This document shows, one piece after another, positions 8,184 to 16,685 of a DNA stretch of 64,000 nt. The number at the start of each line of letters is the position of its first letter. Within the stretch, counting starts at the first letter, position 1. This stretch comes from Dasania sp. GY-MA-18 (GTDB taxonomy: Bacteria > Pseudomonadota > Gammaproteobacteria > Pseudomonadales > Dasaniaceae): contig NZ_JANHAP010000006.1 of assembly GCF_024734385.1 (NCBI RefSeq), positions 62,001 through 126,000 of the forward strand, read 5' to 3'. The position numbers and the translations under genes were made by a program. The notes below the pieces were generated by a model, which was not told the origin of the DNA, ran no database searches, and saw only the letters and a program-made list of their open reading frames with translations.

Positions 8184-9863
8184 TTAGCTTTGGAAAATTT
8201 CCGTGGCAGCGCGCTCACCTGTTTCTATCGCGCCCTGCAAGAAGCCCCAGTACTCTACCGAGGTGTGCTCACCGCAGAAGTGTACATTGTTTGTGGTTTC
8301 TTTTTCCCATTGCGCACCCCAGAAGCTAGTGAACTGGCCTAGGCCTGGGGTAGCGTAACTACCTTTAGACCAGGGGTTTACTGTCCACTTAGATTTTAAG
8401 GCTTTATTATCGTAAGCCGCAGTAGTGCCAGGGAATACAGGCTCTATTTGGCTTAGGAAGTTATTGACATTAGGGTTGCTGGCATTGCCAAACGGCTGGT
8501 TGCCGCTGAGGTTACGACCTTGATGACCACCTAGGTAATCACACATAACACTGCCGGTGGTGCCGCTGGTTACCTGAGTATCCCATACGGTTACAAAACC
8601 ATCGCCGCCTGAATAACTAACGCCATTCATTTGTATGTCGTGGCCATTAATATTGCGAACAGCATCCCATGGGCGTGAATCAGTTTGTATGTGTATCTTA
8701 CCGTTAGCGCCTATGCTCATTTCATTAATAGCTTGCTGCTTGGCACTGGAGAAGGTGTTCCAGATGGCAGGTGCTATATCCACTTCGCGTAGCTTGGTAA
8801 AGGGCAGAGCCAATACCAGTTTATCAGCGGTGGTGGTACTGCCATCATCGAAGGTGCAGGTATATGGACCTTGCGCGTCACCGCTAATAGCGGTTAAGGC
8901 GCGACCCGTTTCTATAGTATCGGTAGGCAGGTCATCAGCCATGGCATACACCAGCGAGTCGTTGCCGCCTACTATATGGTAGCGCTCATCCGTACCGGCA
9001 ATAGGCAGTGGATTGTTAATTGAGTTCCATGCCATGAGGTAAACCAAGTTTAAACAGGTTTGCTCTTCGGGGGCTAAGCCGTATTCCGAGATTACATCGG
9101 CCTGCATAAGTTGGCCAAAGTTACTGTTGGCGCCTATGCCTACTTCATCTAACCAATCATTAACATTGATATGGTCTAAGCGCACATGCTCGGCGTTGTG
9201 GCTGTCGTAAGTGGGCTGCCAGGGGGCGGCACTTTCGGTATTACCAAAAATGTTGTGTATATTACCCCAATCACTGGTCAGCTGAGCCTCGGTATAAAAT
9301 TGGTTGTTAACATAATAGAGCTCTTCGCCGCCGGGTAAGGCGCCACCGCCTACATCTTCCAGGCTTAGGCCTAGATTGTTAACCAGGTTACGTATGTTGC
9401 TGTGTTCGGTGGAAATTAATTCGCCACCGCGCTCAACATTCATACCATTATCAAAAAAGCCTCTAGTGGTAAAACAGCGGCCACCTATACGGGTATTGGC
9501 TTCATAGATTTTTGAACTAATACCGTATTGCTGTAGGCGGTGGGCACAGCGCAAACCGGCTAAGCCGCCGCCTATGATGGCAACGCCCACATTGCCTGAG
9601 GGTGGCGGTGGTGGTGGCTTTTTACCGGCAAAGCTGGGTGCGGCTGCACCCAAGGCACCGGCTGCAGCTACCCCCATACCCATGTGCTTAACAAATTCAC
9701 GTCGCTCCGTGCGCTGTGCATGTTGAAGTTTTTCTTGCTCTTTTAAGCGATCAAGTAATTCATCCGTAGGAATACCCGTTTGCTTAGAGGTGTTGTGTGC
9801 CCACTGCAAGCGTTTTATTAAACTCGCAATGGGGTTATTTGAGCGGCGTGATTTACGGCCCAT
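8184..9863 (-). CDS. Tat-exported flavin monoamine oxidase, copy 1
   Basis: 559 aa with AGGAGAG ribosome site. Residues 54-80 form a twin-arginine signal (ERREFVKHMG, then a small-residue hydrophobic core ending PSFAG) after an unusually long charged n-region; a proline-rich linker (KKPPPPPP) follows. The mature part is a flavin amine oxidase: FAD dinucleotide-binding IGGGLAGLRCAHRL at about 97, YEANTRIGGRCFT, and the C-terminal FAD motif FCGEHTSVEYWGFLQGAIET. It should oxidise an amine to an aldehyde with release of ammonia and hydrogen peroxide in the periplasm. The paralogue at 10341 aligns end to end. Amine substrate unknown. Confidence 0.92.
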   Translation of the reverse strand: MGRKSRRSNNPIASLIKRLQWAHNTSKQTGIPTDELLDRLKEQEKLQHAQRTERREFVKHMGMGVAAAGALGAAAPSFAGKKPPPPPPSGNVGVAIIGGGLAGLRCAHRLQQYGISSKIYEANTRIGGRCFTTRGFFDNGMNVERGGELISTEHSNIRNLVNNLGLSLEDVGGGALPGGEELYYVNNQFYTEAQLTSDWGNIHNIFGNTESAAPWQPTYDSHNAEHVRLDHINVNDWLDEVGIGANSNFGQLMQADVISEYGLAPEEQTCLNLVYLMAWNSINNPLPIAGTDERYHIVGGNDSLVYAMADDLPTDTIETGRALTAISGDAQGPYTCTFDDGSTTTADKLVLALPFTKLREVDIAPAIWNTFSSAKQQAINEMSIGANGKIHIQTDSRPWDAVRNINGHDIQMNGVSYSGGDGFVTVWDTQVTSGTTGSVMCDYLGGHQGRNLSGNQPFGNASNPNVNNFLSQIEPVFPGTTAAYDNKALKSKWTVNPWSKGSYATPGLGQFTSFWGAQWEKETTNNVHFCGEHTSVEYWGFLQGAIETGERAATEIFQS

Positions 9864-9884
9864 ATAGCTCTCCTATCTTTTCGT

Positions 9885-9910
9885 TAGTCTGTTTTTGTTG
9901 TTAGTAACTA
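9885..9910 (-). promoter_or_regulatory. Conserved leader element upstream of amine oxidase copy 1
   Basis: A 26-base segment here is repeated at 12038-12063 upstream of copy 2 with a single difference (it contains TTAGTAACTA read on the plus strand). Coding sequences of the two copies differ at many silent positions, so this untranslated identity suggests a functional site, such as a regulator-binding or RNA leader element. A CCCC(T)AGGCTG-type motif lies just upstream in both. Confidence 0.5.
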
Positions 9911-10242
9911 AACTACACAGCCTAGGGGGGCGTATGCGTGGCTGATTTAGACGCGTTGATAAATAACGGCAATTTTTTTGTTGTTGTATTTGCCGAAATG
10001 CATTTAGCTAGCGCGGCAAGGATATTGTTACAGCTGGGTGATATAAGCTAATTAAAAAATTTAATAACAGCTATAAATAACTCATAATATAAAATCATGT
10101 TTATGCTAGGTTTTATGATACTGATAGGTATTTTTCTTATTTAATAATAACTTATCTATGATTTGATTATGGCTATTGAAATTAAAAAATGCGGATAATA
10201 AATAATTTGAAATTAAAATATTTTTTGATGAGTTTTTTGATA

Positions 10243-10275
10243 TAAAAAAACCTGCTTTGCAGAACAAGGCAGGTT
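10243..10275 (-). terminator. Terminator of amine oxidase copy 2
   Basis: Read on the minus strand, an 11-bp stem with one wobble pair (outer AACCTGCC / GCAGGTT) encloses a 5-base loop and is followed by a run of T. It lies 66 bases past the stop of the gene at 10341-12023. Confidence 0.8.
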
Positions 10276-10340
10276 ATTTGGCTTTTAACGGTACTATCTC
10301 TAGCACGGTTAATAGTACGGTTAGCTTAGGCCAGATGGGC

Positions 10341-12023
10341 TTAGCCTTGGTGTATCTCAGTAGCGACTCGTTCACCTGTTTCTACAGCACCTTGCAAGAA
10401 GCCCCAGTACTCAACGGAAGTATGCTCACCGCAGAAGTGTACATTATTGCTGGTTTCTTTTTCCCATTGAGCACCCCAGAAACTGGTGAACTGGCCTAGG
10501 CCAGGGGTGGAGTAACTACCTTTAGACCAAGGGTTAACAGACCACTTAGAGGTTAGGGCTTTATTCTCATAAGCGGCAGTGGTGCCGGGGAATACTGGCT
10601 CAATTTGCCCTAAGAACTTATTAACATCTGTTCTCTTAGATGAGCTAAAGGGTTGGCTGCCACTGAGGTTGCGGCCTTGGTGGCCACCTAGGTAGTCACA
10701 CATCACACTGCCAGTCGTGCTGCCATTGACCTGAGTATCCCAAACCGTGACAAAGCCATCACCGCCGGAATAGCTGACGCCATTCATTTGTATATCGTGG
10801 CCGTTAACATTGCGTACCCCGCTCCATGGGCGAGAGTCAGTTTGTACGTGTATTTTACCGTTCGCACCTATACTCATTTCATTAATAGCTTGTTGTTTGG
10901 CGCTAGAGAAGGTGTTCCAAATAGCTGGGGCAATATCTACCTCACGCAGTTTGGTAAAAGGCAGAGCTAACACGAGTTTGTCAGCGGTGGTGGTGCTGCC
11001 ATCACTAAAGGTGCAAGTGTATGGGCCTTGCGCAGCACCGGTAATGGCCGTTAAGGCTTTGCCTGTAACAATGCTGTCGTTGGGTAATTCATCGGCCAAG
11101 GCGTATACCAGGGCATCATTACCGCCGACGATATGGTAGCGTTCATCGGTACCCGCTAGCGGTAAGGGGTTGTTAATAGAGTTCCAAGCCAGCAGATAAA
11201 CCAAGTTTAAACAGGTTTGTTCTTCGGGAGCCAAGCCGTATTCCGAAATGAGATCTGCCTGCATGAGCTGACCAAAGTTACTGTTGGCACCTATCCCTAC
11301 CTGGTCCATCCAGTCATTGGCATTGATATAGTCTAAACGCACATGCTCGGCATTGTGGTTGTCGTAAGTAGGCTGCCATGGGGCAGCGCTTTCGGTATTG
11401 CCAAATAACGGATAAATATCGCGCCAGTCATCTTCCAGCTGTGCCTCGGTGTAGAGCTGGTTATTAACATAATAAAGTTCTTCGCCGCCGGGTAGGGCGC
11501 CGCCGCCTACGTCTTCCAATGTTAAGCCTAAGGCGTTCACTAGATTGCGGGTGGCACTGTGCTCGGTAGAAATAAGCTCGCCGCCGCGCTCCACGTTCAT
11601 ACCATTGTCAAAGAAACCACGGGTAGTGAAACAGCGGCCGCCTATGCGGGTATTGGCCTCATAAATTTTTGAGCTAATGCCGTATTGTTGCAGCCTATGG
11701 GCACAACGCAAACCGGCTAAGCCGCCGCCTATGATGGCTACGCCTACATTGCCAGACGGTGGCGGCTTAGGCTTGCCGCCTTTACCGGCAAAGCTGGGTG
11801 CAGCTGCGCCTAGGGCACCGGCTGCGGCTACCCCCAGGCCCATATGTTTAACAAATTCACGTCGCTCTGCGCGCTGAGCATGTTGAATTTTTTGTTGTTC
11901 TTTTAGGCGGTCCAGCAACTCATCTGCAGGAACGCCAGTTTGTTTTGAAGTTTTATGCGCCCATTGTAAACGTTTGAATAAGTTTACTGCGGGGTTGTCG
12001 GAGCGACGCGATTTACGGCCCAT
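10341..12023 (-). CDS. Tat-exported flavin monoamine oxidase, copy 2
   Basis: 560 aa, same architecture as the copy at 8184: long basic n-region, twin-arginine motif ERREFVKHMG, hydrophobic segment ending SFAG, a KGGKPKPPP linker, the dinucleotide-binding IGGGLAGLRCAHRL, and the C-terminal FCGEHTSVEYWGFLQGAVET. Long blocks of protein are identical between the copies while their codons differ widely, so the duplication is old and both copies are kept by selection. It is divergent from the LysR gene at 12655, which may control it. It probably acts on amines in the periplasm; the two copies may differ in substrate or expression. Confidence 0.92.
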   Translation of the reverse strand: MGRKSRRSDNPAVNLFKRLQWAHKTSKQTGVPADELLDRLKEQQKIQHAQRAERREFVKHMGLGVAAAGALGAAAPSFAGKGGKPKPPPSGNVGVAIIGGGLAGLRCAHRLQQYGISSKIYEANTRIGGRCFTTRGFFDNGMNVERGGELISTEHSATRNLVNALGLTLEDVGGGALPGGEELYYVNNQLYTEAQLEDDWRDIYPLFGNTESAAPWQPTYDNHNAEHVRLDYINANDWMDQVGIGANSNFGQLMQADLISEYGLAPEEQTCLNLVYLLAWNSINNPLPLAGTDERYHIVGGNDALVYALADELPNDSIVTGKALTAITGAAQGPYTCTFSDGSTTTADKLVLALPFTKLREVDIAPAIWNTFSSAKQQAINEMSIGANGKIHVQTDSRPWSGVRNVNGHDIQMNGVSYSGGDGFVTVWDTQVNGSTTGSVMCDYLGGHQGRNLSGSQPFSSSKRTDVNKFLGQIEPVFPGTTAAYENKALTSKWSVNPWSKGSYSTPGLGQFTSFWGAQWEKETSNNVHFCGEHTSVEYWGFLQGAVETGERVATEIHQG

Positions 12024-12654
12024 GTGGCTCTCCTATCTAGTCTATTTTTGTTGTTAGTAACTATGCTGCCAGCCTGGGGAGCAGTTATAAGGCTGGGTGA
12101 TAGGCTATGCTAAAAACAGCGTATTATTGTTATTGCTGTAATGCAGTTAGCGATGCCGTTATTGGATATTGTTATGGTTTTATCAACTGTGCTATTCAAA
12201 TTTTTTAATAAGCGATATTAATCAGGGGTGGCGCAATTTTTTTGGCCGATATTGAAGTGTTGTCGGAACCGTTGCCAGTATGCCTGTTATCTATGAGGAT
12301 GAAATAAACTGCTTTATAAACAAAGGCTTAATGATTTTAAGGGGGTTTGTATTAGTCTGGTTAGGCTTTATAGGGCTGGTTTATTAAAATTACTGATGCT
12401 TAATATCAGTGCTTTTTTTATCAAGTTTGTTAGAAGTTTTTTTGCTATTAACGTTCAAAAAATTTTATAGCAGCTATTATTAAGCAGTAACGCATTTTTA
12501 TATTCCGTTGGCCTAAAATAACGCTGATTACAGTTTAAGTTAAAGCCGCTGTTAGCATTCTAAATCATTGATTTAGTGTGTATAGTTACTTCACTTAGGT
12601 ATCAGGACGGTACGCGTCGCAGTGTCATGGATATAAAAATAATGAATAGCGGAT
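12024..12654. other. Divergent regulatory region between amine oxidase copy 2 and the LysR gene
   Basis: About 630 bases without a convincing gene. The end nearest the oxidase holds the leader element at 12038-12063. The rest is AT-rich and should contain divergent promoters and LysR-binding sites, but I cannot place them with confidence. Confidence 0.5.
12038..12063 (-). promoter_or_regulatory. Conserved leader element upstream of amine oxidase copy 2
   Basis: Partner of the element at 9885-9910: 25 of 26 positions match. It begins 15 bases upstream of the start codon, against 22 in copy 1, so the element is conserved while its spacing is not. Confidence 0.5.
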
Positions 12655-13617
12655 ATGAAATTGATGACAGCCACACGGCACCACCTCTCACATTTATATG
12701 GCTTTTATACTGTAGCTAAACACCACAGCTTTACCCGTGCGGCTGAGGAGCTATGTGTTACTCAGTCGGCGGTGAGCTATCAAATTAAAAAACTAGAGTC
12801 GCTGTTGAATGTGCAGCTATTGGATAGACGCTGCCGCAACACCGTGCGTTTAACCTCTACGGGCGAAATTTTGGCGGCTAAGTGCCAGTCCATTTTTTCA
12901 GAGCTAGATCATTTGTTTGAAAGCCTAAGCGGCAAAAATGTGGGGGGCAGTTTTACCATCGCGGCTCCTACCTGTTTTGGCTCGGTGTTTATGCCCAAGG
13001 TGGCTGCTCGTGTGAAGAGCACACACCCGGATTTAAAATTAAAACTGGCCTTGGAAGATAAGCTGGTAGACATAGTTTCCAATAATATTGATGTGGCGAT
13101 ACGGGTTAATACCTTGGTAGAGGGGCTGCAGTATAAGCCGCTAATGAAGGTGCGCATGCAGTTGGTGGCTTCGCCGGAGTATCAAGCACAGCATGGCATA
13201 GTCGGTGAAGGCAGCGATTTGGCCAATCATCAAATTATTATGGGGCAAATGGACGACAGCGATTGGGCCTCACTATTGTCACAAAACCCAGAGCTAGCCA
13301 TAGCGGCCGACGAGGTTACCTATATTAATAACACCCTGGCTATTTTAGAGGCGGCCAGAGCAGGCTTGGGCATAGGCTATTTACCCTATTATTTGGTGGC
13401 CGATGATTTAGCCCAGGGCAGTTTGGCTACCGTGCTACCAGAGATACACTCTTCCATTACTTACTTTGTTTGCTATGACAAAAGCCTGGAGATGGAACAA
13501 AAGCTTAAAGTGTTGTTAGAGGCTATTAGCAGTACCTTGCACCAGTCTGTGTATGTAGAGGCCTTTGAATGGCTGGCGGCTACGCCAGAAGCGCCTCCGA
13601 TAGAAAGCGTGGGCTAG
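12655..13617 (+). CDS. LysR-family transcriptional regulator
   Basis: 320 aa. The N-terminal winged helix is clear (FYTVAKHHSFTRAAEELCVTQSAVSYQIKKLE split over residues about 17-46), and the effector-binding half begins near residue 95 with GSFTIAAPTCFGSVFMP; the family looks GcvA-like. The start at 12655 or the ATG three codons later are both possible. It lies divergent from amine oxidase copy 2 and upstream of the cupin and PuuB-like oxidase, so it is a good candidate for local control of amine oxidation. Confidence 0.92.
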   Translation: MKLMTATRHHLSHLYGFYTVAKHHSFTRAAEELCVTQSAVSYQIKKLESLLNVQLLDRRCRNTVRLTSTGEILAAKCQSIFSELDHLFESLSGKNVGGSFTIAAPTCFGSVFMPKVAARVKSTHPDLKLKLALEDKLVDIVSNNIDVAIRVNTLVEGLQYKPLMKVRMQLVASPEYQAQHGIVGEGSDLANHQIIMGQMDDSDWASLLSQNPELAIAADEVTYINNTLAILEAARAGLGIGYLPYYLVADDLAQGSLATVLPEIHSSITYFVCYDKSLEMEQKLKVLLEAISSTLHQSVYVEAFEWLAATPEAPPIESVG

Positions 13618-13773
13618 ATTGCTAATATAGTCGGGCTTGCTTGGTCTTTGCCTTGTGCAGCCTTTTTTCGACCGGACCCGCTCGTAAGACAGTTTTAGCA
13701 GCCTGTTTTAAACTCCTCCCTTAATGAGTTCGTACCAATACCCTTAGTAATCCCTTAATAGAGAGGCTTCGCT

Positions 13774-14139
13774 ATGCCTGTAAAACATATATTTTCCTTT
13801 GATAGTCTGCAAAATCAAGCCGGCCAGTCAGTGACTGCACCAGCAGAAGTGATGCTAGGTGGCAATCCCGTGACCACAGATTGGCCTGCCTTTGACAGTG
13901 CCGATGGCCGCGTGAGCATAGGTATATGGGAATCAGAGGAATATCATAAAATCAAACAGCACCCCAATGAGATGGAGTATTGTTATATTTTGGAAGGCAC
14001 TGTGCGTATTTCTGATAAAGAAGGCAACTCGCAAGAGTTTAGCCAGGGCCAGGCCTTTATTGTGCAGCCGGGCTTTGATGGGGTATGGGAGTCCTTAGGT
14101 AAGGTGCGCAAGCACTATATTATTTGCCAGTGTAATTAA
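13774..14139 (+). CDS. Small cupin protein (DUF861-type)
   Basis: 121 aa, a single beta-barrel cupin. The core carries GIWESEEYHKIKQHPNEMEYCYILEG (around residues 50-75) and the second cupin motif GQAFIVQPGFDGVWES. The family (Cupin_3, related to ureidoglycine aminohydrolase) often sits beside DadA/PuuB-type FAD oxidases in amine-degradation loci, as here, where the oxidase starts at 14549. A parallel pair, bicupin plus oxidase, is at 60358-62582. The enzymatic role is not established; a metal-dependent enzyme or binding protein are both possible. Confidence 0.83.
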   Translation: MPVKHIFSFDSLQNQAGQSVTAPAEVMLGGNPVTTDWPAFDSADGRVSIGIWESEEYHKIKQHPNEMEYCYILEGTVRISDKEGNSQEFSQGQAFIVQPGFDGVWESLGKVRKHYIICQCN

Positions 14140-14208
14140 GCACCGCACTAAGCTATAGCGCAGCGGGTATGGATCCGGCCCACCCTAGGGTGCCCTCTCT
14201 TGCTGCGC

Positions 14209-14480
14209 AATTCACCTTGTACGCCGGTATGACAAAGAAAAACGGCCCTGCGTTCCCGTCACTCCGGCGCAGGCCGGAGTCCATAGTGGTAAGTGACATG
14301 GATACCGGCTTACGCCGGTATGACAGAAAAAGAACGGCCTACACCGGCAGACAGAAAACAGAACGGCCCATGCCGGTGTGACAAATACCATCCCCGTCAC
14401 TCCGGCGCAGGCCGGAGTCCATAGTGGTAAGTGATATGGATACCGGTTTACACCGGTATGATAGAAAAACGGCCTGCACC
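14209..14480. repeat. Cluster of REP-like palindromic repeats
   Basis: The gap 14140-14548 has no gene. Two near-identical units of about 75 bases begin at 14257 and 14395 (138 bases apart). Each joins a CTCCGGCGCAGGCCGGAG palindrome to a second one of the ATACCGGC-N4-GCCGGTAT type and ends in TGACAGAAAAA or similar. Partial copies lie at 14218-14240 and 14370-14385. The same short palindrome recurs at 23237-23256, so this is a dispersed family. The small reading frames through it are artefacts. A perfect palindrome CACCCTAGGGTG at 14181-14192 lies just before. Confidence 0.8.
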
Positions 14481-14548
14481 GGCATAACAGATAAACCACT
14501 GGCAGCATTGGTTTCAAACGATTTCGGACAGTAGTGGAGGTATAGCCC

Positions 14549-15964
14549 ATGACCGATTACAACAAACAAACCGTCAGCTTTTGGTTTGATACCCTGGCCG
14601 AGCAAATACAGCCCCGGCCAGCCCTGACCGAAGATATACAGGCCGATGTGGCTATTATTGGTGCCGGTTTTACCGGCCTGTGGACGGCTTATTATCTCAA
14701 TAAGCAACAGCCGGATTTACGCATAGCCATTATCGAATCTGAAACCGCCGGTTTTGGTGCCTCGGGCCGCAATGGCGGTTGGTTAATGGGGGCCATGGCG
14801 GGTAAAACTAAGTACTTGGCTGGGCTGCCAGAGGCAGAGCGGCAGGCTGGTTATCAGCTGATCTTCGGTATTATTGCGGAGGTTAAACAGGTTTTAGCCG
14901 CTGAAAATATAGACTGTGATTTACATCATGGCGGCTCGGTGTATGCCGCTGCCCGTTACCCAGAGCAGCTGGCTTTTCAGCAAGAAGAACTTAAGCATTT
15001 ATATCAGGCTGGTTTGAGCGAGGATGACTATCGCTGGTTGAGTAAGGCCGAGCTGGATGACACCGTGCGCATGCGCAAGGGTATGGGCGGCATATACACC
15101 CCTCACTGTGCGGTAATAAACCCCGCCAAATTGGTAAGAGGCTTAGCCCAGTGCCTAGAGCGCAAAGGCGTCACCATTTATGAGCAAAGCGCCGTCACTC
15201 AAGTGGGCCACAAGCAGTTACAAACAGCACAGGGCAGTGTGCGTGCGGATGTAATAGTGCCTGCCACCGAAGGTTTTGCCGATGAGCTAATGGGGTTAAA
15301 GCGTTATGTATTACCCATACAAAGCCTAATCGTCGCCACCGAGCCTTTAAGCGAATCGCAGTGGGATGAAATAGGCCTGGCCGATAGGCCCACCTTTAGC
15401 GATGCGGGCCGCATGGCCACTTACGGCCAACGCTCGGCCGATGGCCGTATTATTTTTGGTGCGCGTGGTGGCTATATTTATGGGGGTAAAGTACGTCACC
15501 GCTTTGCGCTGACTGACCCAGAGTTTAGAGAGCGCGAGCAAATACTGCGTGATTTATTCCCCAGCCTGGCCAATGTCAATATCACCCATGGCTGGGGCGG
15601 CACCTTAGGCATGGCGCGTAATTTTACCCCTTTTGCCGTCTTTGACGCCAATAGCGGCATAGCCAGTGCCGGTGGTTATGGTGGTGAAGGGGTGGGGGCT
15701 TCCAACTTATTTGGCCGTACCTTGGCTGATATGATCTTGCAAAAGCAAACTGAACTTACCGCCATGCCTTGGGCCTTTAGCCCAGCCACTCATAAAAGTG
15801 CCTTAAAGCGCTGGGAGCCTGAACCCTGCCGCTGGCTAACCTATCAAACCTTGTTAAATGTTTTTTCTTGGGAGGAGGACTTATATAACAAGGGCAAGGC
15901 CCCTGCCTGGCAGCGTAAAGCCGTGGCTGCGGTGTGTGATAAGTTGGCCTTGTTAATGGCCTAG
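14549..15964 (+). CDS. FAD-dependent amine oxidoreductase (DadA/PuuB family), copy A
   Basis: 471 aa, GGAGG ribosome site 10 bases before the ATG. FAD-binding motif VAIIGAGFTGLWTAYYL is at about residue 33, followed by GFGASGRNGGW; the C-terminal part has HGWGGTLGMA and the substrate/FAD closing segment GGYGGEGVGASNLFGR. PuuB-type enzymes oxidise gamma-glutamylputrescine or related amines to aldehydes, with release of ammonia and hydrogen peroxide. No signal peptide, so cytoplasmic. It follows a cupin gene across a repeat-filled gap. Two relatives are at 51061 and 61161. Confidence 0.87.
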   Translation: MTDYNKQTVSFWFDTLAEQIQPRPALTEDIQADVAIIGAGFTGLWTAYYLNKQQPDLRIAIIESETAGFGASGRNGGWLMGAMAGKTKYLAGLPEAERQAGYQLIFGIIAEVKQVLAAENIDCDLHHGGSVYAAARYPEQLAFQQEELKHLYQAGLSEDDYRWLSKAELDDTVRMRKGMGGIYTPHCAVINPAKLVRGLAQCLERKGVTIYEQSAVTQVGHKQLQTAQGSVRADVIVPATEGFADELMGLKRYVLPIQSLIVATEPLSESQWDEIGLADRPTFSDAGRMATYGQRSADGRIIFGARGGYIYGGKVRHRFALTDPEFREREQILRDLFPSLANVNITHGWGGTLGMARNFTPFAVFDANSGIASAGGYGGEGVGASNLFGRTLADMILQKQTELTAMPWAFSPATHKSALKRWEPEPCRWLTYQTLLNVFSWEEDLYNKGKAPAWQRKAVAAVCDKLALLMA

Positions 15965-15985
15965 GGATAATAAAGAAGAAGTAAA

Positions 15986-16009
15986 GGTGAGAGGCTGCGG
16001 CCTCTCACC
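15986..16009. terminator. Hairpin terminator between convergent units
   Basis: Perfect 10-bp stem GGTGAGAGGC / GCCTCTCACC with loop TGCG, between the plus-strand oxidase and the minus-strand small genes. The T-rich side is on the minus strand, so it may mainly end that transcript. Confidence 0.65.
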
Positions 16010-16058
16010 AGCAGTCAATGCTTAGGCTGGGCTTAAACACCCAGCTAAACTGCGGCAC

Positions 16059-16160
16059 TCACATGGCACGGCCTTTTTGCGCGTATTTGAGCTTGCGCGC
16101 TAATTTGCGATTTTTATTATCGCTAAGTTTTTTACTGTCTTTTACTCGTCTGTCTTTCAT
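16059..16160 (-). CDS. Small basic protein, 33 aa (probable)
   Basis: A short reading frame, too small for most gene finders, begins with ATGAAAGAC and has a good AGGTGA ribosome site four bases upstream. It encodes a very basic protein (starts MKDRRVKDSKKLSDNKNR, ends KLKYAQKGRAM). It lies 48 bases after the PA3496-like gene on the same strand, before a hairpin terminator, so it may be co-transcribed. High charge suggests nucleic-acid or ribosome contact, but I do not recognise the family. Confidence 0.5.
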   Translation of the reverse strand: MKDRRVKDSKKLSDNKNRKLARKLKYAQKGRAM

Positions 16161-16208
16161 GATTTCACCTGTAGGCACATGCCATTACAAGAATGCCTTT
16201 GTAGTGAC

Positions 16209-16394
16209 CTAGGCATAAAGGTCGTCGTCGTAAATACCTAATTCATCACGCAATTTCCACAGCTCTATGCGGTCTTCCAGCTCGCGGCGGCGGTTGGTAA
16301 ATAGCGTTTTTTTACTCTCTTCTTCTACATAGTCATCTGCTGAGTCATCAAAGTCATCAGCATCTAGTTCAATGTCGTCGTCATAATCATTCAT
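16209..16394 (-). CDS. PA3496-family small acidic protein
   Basis: 61 aa with a strong GGAGGT ribosome site. The N-terminal half is a run of Asp/Glu (DDDIELDADDFDDSADDY), the C-terminal half is a charged helix ending RDELGIYDDDLYA. This composition and length match the PA3496-type proteins of Pseudomonas and relatives, annotated as putative envelope integrity proteins. Mechanism unknown. It appears to lead a small two-gene unit with the 33-aa basic protein. Confidence 0.75.
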   Translation of the reverse strand: MNDYDDDIELDADDFDDSADDYVEEESKKTLFTNRRRELEDRIELWKLRDELGIYDDDLYA

Positions 16395-16685
16395 AGCCTA
16401 CCTCCAATCATACTCGGGCCACTTTTTGTGGAATATGCCTTGAGTTTTGCCGTTGGTAAAACAAAATTTTTTTTTGTTAATATTAAAAATTACTTATCAA
16501 GGCTTGAGCTGGCAGCAAAGCGGCTGGTGCAAAAATATTTGTGGCTAGCGTATTGTATTCGTTAAAAAACACCCTATAGTGCGCCCTCATTCAGGCTGGC
16601 CTATTAGTAGGATTCCCGCGCCGGTTAGGGCTGGGCCACGCTAATAATTAGTTGGGCGTTAACGGTAACGATAGAGGTAAATAGA

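Larger units (their letters stand above)
9864..10340. other. AT-rich gap between the two amine oxidase genes
   Basis: This gap contains the promoter and leader side of copy 1 (near 9864-9930, minus strand) and the terminator of copy 2 (10243-10275). The middle, about 9960-10240, is very AT-rich with no plausible gene; I see no clear repeat or known RNA in it. Confidence 0.6.

Noticed and set aside
14169-14707. Short reading frames on both strands across the repeat cluster
   Set aside because: They are translations of REP-like palindromes and overlap the start of the oxidase gene; no ribosome sites.
16064-16081. Possible sigma-54 promoter (TGGCAC...TTGC)
   Set aside because: The GG to GC distance is two bases too long, and it lies in the end of a probable small gene.
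16018-16212. Plus-strand frame of 64 residues opposite the small basic protein
   Set aside because: No ribosome site, unnatural composition, and it lies across a terminator and the better-supported minus-strand frame.
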